Translations under genes and position numbers: made by a program
In this document: piece by piece, positions 59,736 to 64,000 of the stretch
Layout of the letters: every line of letters begins with the position of its first letter
How positions within the stretch are numbered: the first letter of the stretch is position 1
Source: Treponema sp.
GTDB lineage: Bacteria > Spirochaetota > Spirochaetia > Treponematales > Breznakiellaceae
Length of the DNA stretch: 64,000 nucleotides
Direction: 5' to 3'
Assembly: GCA_009777735.1 (NCBI GenBank)
Contig: WRLF01000001.1
Span: 124,001-188,000, forward strand
The notes under the pieces: generated by a model
Databases searched by the model: none
Seen by the model: the letters and a program-made list of their open reading frames with translations, nothing else
What the model was told of the DNA's origin: nothing

Positions 59736-61613
59736 CTAAATGGTTTTAAGCTGGCCTTTGTCATCCAGCCGCGCCTTATCCTGATCGCTGATTGCACTGT
59801 CAAGGCAGATAAAAATATCGTTATCTTCAAGACTTAAGTTTTGTATGGTATCGGAATGTATCTCGCGGTCAAGACAGACATACAGATTGTGTTCGCAAAA
59901 ATCAGACTCAATTTTTTTAATGGTGTTTTTTGCAAAAGCTTTCAAATCGGTTATTACACTGTCCAGCGGAAATCCTTCCAGAAGCATTATTTCGGTCAAG
60001 AGGTTTTCCGGTTTCCAGTTGTCTACCAGAGGATTTTCAAATTGGCGAAACATATCTTCCGCTTCTTTGATGTTATTCCCGGTATAATCGTGCCATTTTT
60101 TGTAATTTGATGATTCAGCACGGTAGACTTTAAATCCAATGTCAAGGTTTTTTGCTTTTTCGCCTGCTTCCTGTTTAATTTTTTTCCCTGCCCGCCGTAT
60201 GCGTTCTTTGCCTATTTCACAGATGTTTTTGTATCCGGCTTTGGCGGCTTCGCTTTTTTCATTGCATTGTTCCGGGATTTGTACCATGATGAACTTACGG
60301 TTTCCTCCGTCTTCGGCGTTAAGCTGCATGACGGCATGAGCGGTGGTGGCGGAACCGGAGAAAAAGTCGAGGATGAGGGAATCTGTATTCGTTGCATTTT
60401 TGATTATATGGAAAATTAGATTCCATGGCTTTGAATAATCAAAAGTATGAGATCCAAGTAAATCTTCAATTTGTTTTGATGCCATAGTACTTGAATATTT
60501 TTCAATTAATGCTATCGGTGGTAATCCTCTAATAATATTATTACCATCTATATCGACTTTGAAGTATTGTTTTGTGTATATTTTATTATCTCCATCAGCA
60601 CCTTTTTTAATAACAATATAGCCATTTGCTAACCCCCATTCATAACGTTTTTTAGACCAACGCCAACAACCACGTTTTCCTTTTTCGCTAGGATAAATAA
60701 ATTCACCTTTATATTCAATAGGATAATCAAGAGATGATGAATACTGAATACTAAAGCTATTCAGTTTGATGAGTTTATATTTTCCTCGTTCACTTAAATA
60801 TTCATCTTGATAGTTATAGGATTTATCTTCTTCTTGTATATCTTGGTTAATTAAGAGTTTTCCATATTCTTTTGCATAACAATAAATATATTCGTGCTTG
60901 GTTTTAAAATATTTACTATCAGAGCTTCCTCCTCCTTCTTTATTTGCCCATACCAAATTAGCTACAAAATTCTCCTCCCCAAAAATCTCATCACAAATTT
61001 TTCGTAACTGTGCAACCTCATTGTCATCAATACTGATAAAAATTACTCCGTCTTCACTTAATAAATCCCGTGCAAGTTTTAGCCGGGGGTATATCATTGA
61101 ACACCAATTTGAATGAAATCGCCCGTCAGATCGCTTGTTTGTTGTTTGAGTTATTCCCTCAGAATCAATCTGCCCTGTTTTCAACATGAACGATTCTTCC
61201 GTTTCAGAAAAATCATCTTTATACAAAAAATCGTTGCCGGTATTGTAAGGCGGATCGATGTATATCATTTTGATACGGCCTGCATAGGCTTTTCGAAGCA
61301 GTTTTAACACTTCAAGGTTTTCACCTTCAATGTAGATATTTTTCGTAGTGTCTTCATCCACACCGTCGCCGGAGACGGGAACAAGGCTTTGGGTGGGCGG
61401 CCTAAGAGAAGCTTTTTTTGCTGCTTTTTTACCGGGCCAATACAGGCCAAAAAAACTATCGTCTGAATCGATATCTTCGGTATAACCTGACAGGGCATCC
61501 TGGAGGGCATCAAAATCCAGCATATTGTCTTTAAAGGCTTCAGGGATGAGTTTTTTTAGTTGACCGAGAATTTCTTCGGTAACAGTGAAGGATGGACGTA
61601 GCTTTTCTGGCAT
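59736..61613 (-). CDS. mod: Type III DNA adenine methyltransferase, Mod (second system)
   Basis: 625 residues. Motif IV MIYIDPPYNTGNDFLYKDDF near residue 115 precedes SAM motif I LDFFSGSATTAHAVMQLNAE near residue 415, the beta order of type III Mod. The intervening specificity region (about 60.4-60.9 kb) is AT-rich relative to the ends, which suggests domain exchange. It methylates adenine N6 and recognises the target for Res. Its promoter (TTTACA at 61661-61656, 17 bp, TCTATT at 61638-61633) overlaps an operator palindrome next to the divergent controller gene. Confidence 0.96.
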   Translation of the reverse strand: MPEKLRPSFTVTEEILGQLKKLIPEAFKDNMLDFDALQDALSGYTEDIDSDDSFFGLYWPGKKAAKKASLRPPTQSLVPVSGDGVDEDTTKNIYIEGENLEVLKLLRKAYAGRIKMIYIDPPYNTGNDFLYKDDFSETEESFMLKTGQIDSEGITQTTNKRSDGRFHSNWCSMIYPRLKLARDLLSEDGVIFISIDDNEVAQLRKICDEIFGEENFVANLVWANKEGGGSSDSKYFKTKHEYIYCYAKEYGKLLINQDIQEEDKSYNYQDEYLSERGKYKLIKLNSFSIQYSSSLDYPIEYKGEFIYPSEKGKRGCWRWSKKRYEWGLANGYIVIKKGADGDNKIYTKQYFKVDIDGNNIIRGLPPIALIEKYSSTMASKQIEDLLGSHTFDYSKPWNLIFHIIKNATNTDSLILDFFSGSATTAHAVMQLNAEDGGNRKFIMVQIPEQCNEKSEAAKAGYKNICEIGKERIRRAGKKIKQEAGEKAKNLDIGFKVYRAESSNYKKWHDYTGNNIKEAEDMFRQFENPLVDNWKPENLLTEIMLLEGFPLDSVITDLKAFAKNTIKKIESDFCEHNLYVCLDREIHSDTIQNLSLEDNDIFICLDSAISDQDKARLDDKGQLKTI

Positions 61614-61623
61614 ATTGAGAAAA

Positions 61624-61677
61624 TACTCTAAAAATAGAGTACTTACAAGCCCCCTTGTAAACTCAATTTAAAGAGTA
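61624..61677. promoter_or_regulatory. Operator cluster between mod and the controller gene
   Basis: Three 18-bp palindromes lie almost end to end: TACTCTA-AAAA-TAGAGTA (61624-61641, perfect), TTACAAG-CCCC-CTTGTAA (61643-61660, perfect) and an imperfect AACTCAATTTAAAGAGTA (61660-61677). The outer two share ACTC/GAGT half-sites at 36-bp spacing. They overlap the mod -10 box and the controller start, as C-boxes do. Confidence 0.8.
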
Positions 61678-61678
61678 G

Positions 61679-61906
61679 ATGGAATCAGAAACAAAGCAAA
61701 TTCTGGAAAATATTCGTAAAAAACGCATGGAAAAGGGGATTCCCTATGAAAAGTTGGCATTAGAGGCAGGAATTGCCCGAAGCCACATGTATTACATCGA
61801 AAGCAAGAGGGTTATTCCAACGATTGATACTCTGGTGAGGATAGCCAAAGGCTTAAATATCAGTCTGAGCGAACTTATTGATACTGCGGAAGTCAAGCAG
61901 GAATAA
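61679..61906 (+). CDS. XRE-family controller (C-protein-like) of the type III R-M system
   Basis: 75 residues, the size of R-M controller proteins. HTH: EKLALEAGIARSHMYYIESK with recognition helix ARSHMYYIE, then RVIPTIDTLVRIAKGLNISL. C-proteins bind C-boxes as dimers to delay restriction during establishment. The gene is divergent from mod and its start lies two bases after the third palindrome; no Shine-Dalgarno is evident, so the mRNA may be leaderless. Controllers are classic for type II systems, so the pairing with type III is notable. Confidence 0.85.
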   Translation: MESETKQILENIRKKRMEKGIPYEKLALEAGIARSHMYYIESKRVIPTIDTLVRIAKGLNISLSELIDTAEVKQE

Positions 61907-61969
61907 TAATTTTTTTGTAAAAATCCTAAAACAGCCAAGCATTTTTCATTTTCAGTCCATATATAGGGT

Positions 61970-62884
61970 ATGAAAACATTATTTACAAGACCGCTTTTTG
62001 TCGGTCATCGAGTGAGGCAAGAGACACATCCTGACGGCTTTTCACAACGGTTTGACCCGCTCAATGACTACCTTTTTTGCAAGGTAATGGGTGAAAAAGG
62101 GTGCGAAGTACAGCTTTTGGGTTTTATCAACGCGGTTTTGGGGAAAACGAGAGGAGAGCAATTTACTTCTATCGAAATCCTCGAAAACAAAACATTCACT
62201 CCGGAAAAAATCGGTGATAAATCTGTCACTTTTGATGTACGTGCGGTATTGCAGGGAAAAACAAAAGTCAACGTCGAAGTGCAGCTGCGTAACCGGTATA
62301 ATATGGATAAAAGGAGTCTTTTCCACTGGAGCAGGGAGTTCTCAAGTAGTCTGATATCAGGACAGGATTTCAACGAGCTGCCAGATGTGATAGCCATTAA
62401 CATTGTAAACTTCGACTATCTTGGTACCAAGGATTTCCACAGTTGTTTTCGTTTAAGGGATGATAAAGAGCCCGATGTCATTTTAACCGGAGCACTGGAA
62501 ATTCACTTTATTAATATGGTAAGATATCGTAAGCTGAAGCAAAAGCTGAATGACCCATTGTACCGGTGGCTGACATGGTTTAACAAAAGTAGTCCGCCGG
62601 AATTGATAGCGGAGGTGGTGAAGATGGATCTTTCAATTCTGAATGCAGAAGAGAAACTGGCATTTATTTCCGGAGACAAAGATACTATAGATTTCTACAA
62701 TAGACGCTTCATGGCTATGTGCGATGAGACCAGCTGGCGAAATTATGAACGAGGAGAAGGTCGTAAAGAAGGTCATCAGGAAAAAGCGATTGAGATTGCA
62801 CGCAATATGAAAGTCCGTGGTCATCCATTGGAAGAAATTGCTATGGACACTGGTCTTTCAGTAAATACTGTTAAAAAATTGTGA
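61970..62884 (+). CDS. Rpn family recombination-promoting nuclease / PD-(D/E)XK transposase-like protein
   Basis: 304 residues. RFDPLNDYLFCKVMGEKGCE is the family opening ('DPLND.LFK..'). The active site follows as TFDVRAVLQGKTKVNVEVQL (D...ExQ) near residues 85-105, then RSLFHWSREFSSSLISGQDF. The C-terminus ends with an HTH-like helix (HPLEEIAMDTGLSVNTVKKL). Rpn proteins are nicking nucleases that stimulate RecA-independent recombination and have phage-defence-like features. Genomes of this type carry many copies. It lies just beyond the R-M controller on the same strand. Confidence 0.88.
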   Translation: MKTLFTRPLFVGHRVRQETHPDGFSQRFDPLNDYLFCKVMGEKGCEVQLLGFINAVLGKTRGEQFTSIEILENKTFTPEKIGDKSVTFDVRAVLQGKTKVNVEVQLRNRYNMDKRSLFHWSREFSSSLISGQDFNELPDVIAINIVNFDYLGTKDFHSCFRLRDDKEPDVILTGALEIHFINMVRYRKLKQKLNDPLYRWLTWFNKSSPPELIAEVVKMDLSILNAEEKLAFISGDKDTIDFYNRRFMAMCDETSWRNYERGEGRKEGHQEKAIEIARNMKVRGHPLEEIAMDTGLSVNTVKKL

Positions 62885-62894
62885 TCTTTCACAT

Positions 62895-63128
62895 CTAATA
62901 ATCGTAATCATCATAGTCATCATAGTCTCTGTCATAATCATCATAATCCCGGTAATCATCGAAATCTCTATCAAAGTCTCGGTAATCATCATAGTCCCGG
63001 TAATTATCCCGGTAATCATCATCCCTGAAGCCATCGATGAAATCGCCAACAAATCCCAGCACCGAAATGATAACAACAATAAGTCCGAGGGCAAGTATAA
63101 TAACTACAATAAAAAACAATGCAATCAT
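62895..63128 (-). CDS. Small membrane peptide with Asp/Tyr/Arg-repeat tail
   Basis: 77 residues: a hydrophobic N-terminus (FFIVVIILALGLIVVIISVL) followed by a tail of about 44 residues made almost only of Asp, Tyr and Arg (RDYDDYRDFDRD pattern), strongly acidic. The ATG overlaps the stop of the upstream nuclease gene (ATGA), so coupling is likely. The tail DNA is a degenerate repeat of CATCATAATC-like units. Function unknown; the tail could bind basic partners or metal at the membrane. Confidence 0.6.
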   Translation of the reverse strand: MIALFFIVVIILALGLIVVIISVLGFVGDFIDGFRDDDYRDNYRDYDDYRDFDRDFDDYRDYDDYDRDYDDYDDYDY

Positions 63129-63943
63129 GTCTGTCCCTCTTCGGCAAGATTGGCTGCAAAAAAATGTTCCTGCTCGGCATCGTCGCGGTAGTCTTCAAAA
63201 TATTTTTTGAAGTTTTGGGCGGTTCTGATGCCTGACTCCAGGGCGTATTCGCGGTAGCTTTCGCAGGAATAGCGGCCGTCACAGTTGCTGCATACGCGCA
63301 GGGCAAAGCTGACATTGCTGCCTTCAACTTTTTCTTTCAGTGTTTTTACCGGAGGGGGCTGGAAACAATGCGATTCGATGTTATCTACCACTCCGGCAAA
63401 TTCCTGTATGGTTTCGCCTACCCGTATTTCGTTAAATGCTATTGGTATGACCGGATCCCACTTTTCCAATTCTGCGTTAATGCGTTCCTCGCTGTTTAAA
63501 TAAATCGCTGAGCGCAGTCCCGGAGGCAAAGAAGTAGAAATAATCGCGGTATGGTCAAGATTATTTTCCCGTATCTTTTCCCAAATATAGGCATATACAT
63601 TTAACTGCCGCTCGTACATGTCGCTGTTTGCTTTGATATAACCGGCATCATGGGTTTTAATGTCGTACATTGTCACCTCTCCCTGCTCGCTGACAATATC
63701 AACAATGCCTTCAATGGCAAAACGTCTGCCGGCAGGGGTAAATTGATCGGACAGTGTTAGTTTGAGCTCGGTTTCACTGATGCGGTGGGCAATGGATTTC
63801 ATGCGCCGGTAGTAATACAAAATTTGGTTAAGGGCAGTTTCCTTGGCATCTTTCGTGAGGGCATGGCCTCCTTCAGACCTGAGGATCTCATAGTTAAGCT
63901 CGAACCGCTCCCTGATTTTTTCTTCAATTTCATCATGTGTCAT
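63125..63943 (-). CDS. PD-(D/E)XK nuclease, RecB/Cas4-like with C-terminal cysteines
   Basis: 272 residues. The RecB-type motif is FAIEGIVDIVSEQGEVTMYD followed by IKTHDAGY near residues 75-100 (D...DxK), and the QxxxY element is ERQLNVYAYIWEK. The C-terminal RVCSNCDGRYSCESY (three closely spaced Cys; one more at 'HCFQPPP') may bind an Fe-S cluster as in Cas4/AddB. It probably acts on DNA ends. Its ATG overlaps the stop of a gene entering from the right edge, and its stop overlaps the next ATG, so three genes are coupled. Not part of the Cas9 locus 16 kb away. Confidence 0.85.
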   Translation of the reverse strand: MTHDEIEEKIRERFELNYEILRSEGGHALTKDAKETALNQILYYYRRMKSIAHRISETELKLTLSDQFTPAGRRFAIEGIVDIVSEQGEVTMYDIKTHDAGYIKANSDMYERQLNVYAYIWEKIRENNLDHTAIISTSLPPGLRSAIYLNSEERINAELEKWDPVIPIAFNEIRVGETIQEFAGVVDNIESHCFQPPPVKTLKEKVEGSNVSFALRVCSNCDGRYSCESYREYALESGIRTAQNFKKYFEDYRDDAEQEHFFAANLAEEGQT

Positions 63944-64000
63944 AACAATGCATCCTTTTTTCTTTCTTTGATAAGAATATTATGCAAATCTTCTATGGTT
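63940..64000 (-). CDS. 3' end of an unidentified gene running off the right edge
   Basis: The minus strand is open from the window edge and ends TIEDLHNILIKERKKDALL-stop (TGA 63942-63940), overlapping the nuclease ATG (ATGA). Only ~19 residues are visible, so no function is given. A helicase or other partner of the nuclease is plausible. Confidence 0.55.
   Translation of the reverse strand, partial: TIEDLHNILIKERKKDALL

Noticed and set aside
62895-63100. CATCATAATC-like repeats considered as a non-coding satellite or CRISPR-like array
   Set aside because: Units are irregular and in frame as Asp/Tyr/Arg codons of a gene with a coupled start, so coding repeat is the simpler reading.
63125-63943. 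Cas4 belonging to the CRISPR system
   Set aside because: It is more than 16 kb from cas9 behind unrelated genes, and Cas4 is not part of II-C loci; a RecB-like nuclease is a safer call.

Overview
The window looks like a chromosomal segment of a host-associated spirochaete, most likely Treponema-like. The evidence is indirect: many Cys-anchored lipoproteins, a CotH/lamin-tail lipoprotein set beside an outer-membrane beta-barrel protein, treponeme-like TraB and TPR proteins, and a moderate-GC housekeeping backbone broken by AT-rich and GC-rich accessory blocks. No rRNA or species marker is present, so the assignment is inference.

Layout. (1) 1-3.9 kb: 3' part of a Y-family polymerase overlapping a DnaE2-type error-prone polymerase, a translesion pair. 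(2) 3.9-8.8 kb: unassigned membrane proteins, a truncated ferredoxin, a GNAT acetyltransferase and an RtcB RNA ligase. (3) 8.8-19.6 kb: a defence-type island with a type III-like R-M pair (Mod/Res) split by a GxxExxY gene between repeats, an AT-rich PIN-domain membrane protein, two small unknown genes, a broken DUF262 gene and a broken tyrosine integrase, ending at tRNA-Leu(CAG). (4) 19.7-39.3 kb: backbone with YchF, a GntP-type permease, an envelope lipoprotein cluster, an acyl-CoA synthetase, TraB and TPR proteins, a polyproline-tailed protein, and a five-gene peptide ABC importer whose first ATPase gene carries a palindromic insertion. (5) 39.3-47.3 kb: a complete compact Cas9 system (array of 41 repeats and 40 spacers, cas2, cas1, cas9, tracrRNA), with no csn2 or cas4, so II-C-like. 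(6) 47.3-55.2 kb: decayed phage polyvalent protein gene (metalloprotease-like plus MuF C-terminal domains) split by an IS110-family element, then two DUF4143-type ATPases. (7) 55.3-64 kb: amidohydrolase, then a second type III R-M system with its own controller (C-protein) and palindromic operators, an Rpn-type nuclease, and a coupled set with a Cas4/RecB-like nuclease and an Asp/Tyr-rich membrane peptide.

How the parts work together. Both ends and the middle are anti-mobile-element territory: two R-M systems, Cas9, the PIN protein and several PD-(D/E)XK nucleases, interleaved with broken mobile genes. The Cas9 locus has well-formed regulatory DNA: divergent-type promoters for cas9 and tracrRNA, a consensus -10 just before the first degenerate repeat, and a near-perfect solitary repeat between cas9 and tracrRNA. 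The guide that solitary repeat would carry has a 9-nt seed matching DNA six bases upstream of the cas9 -35 box, which suggests self-repression. The CRISPR-cas segment is also bounded by two complementary fragments of a DUF4143 gene tail that meet at a shared 9-bp core. The IS110 insertion can be undone on paper to restore the host reading frame exactly, which fixes its ends and exposes a candidate bridge RNA.
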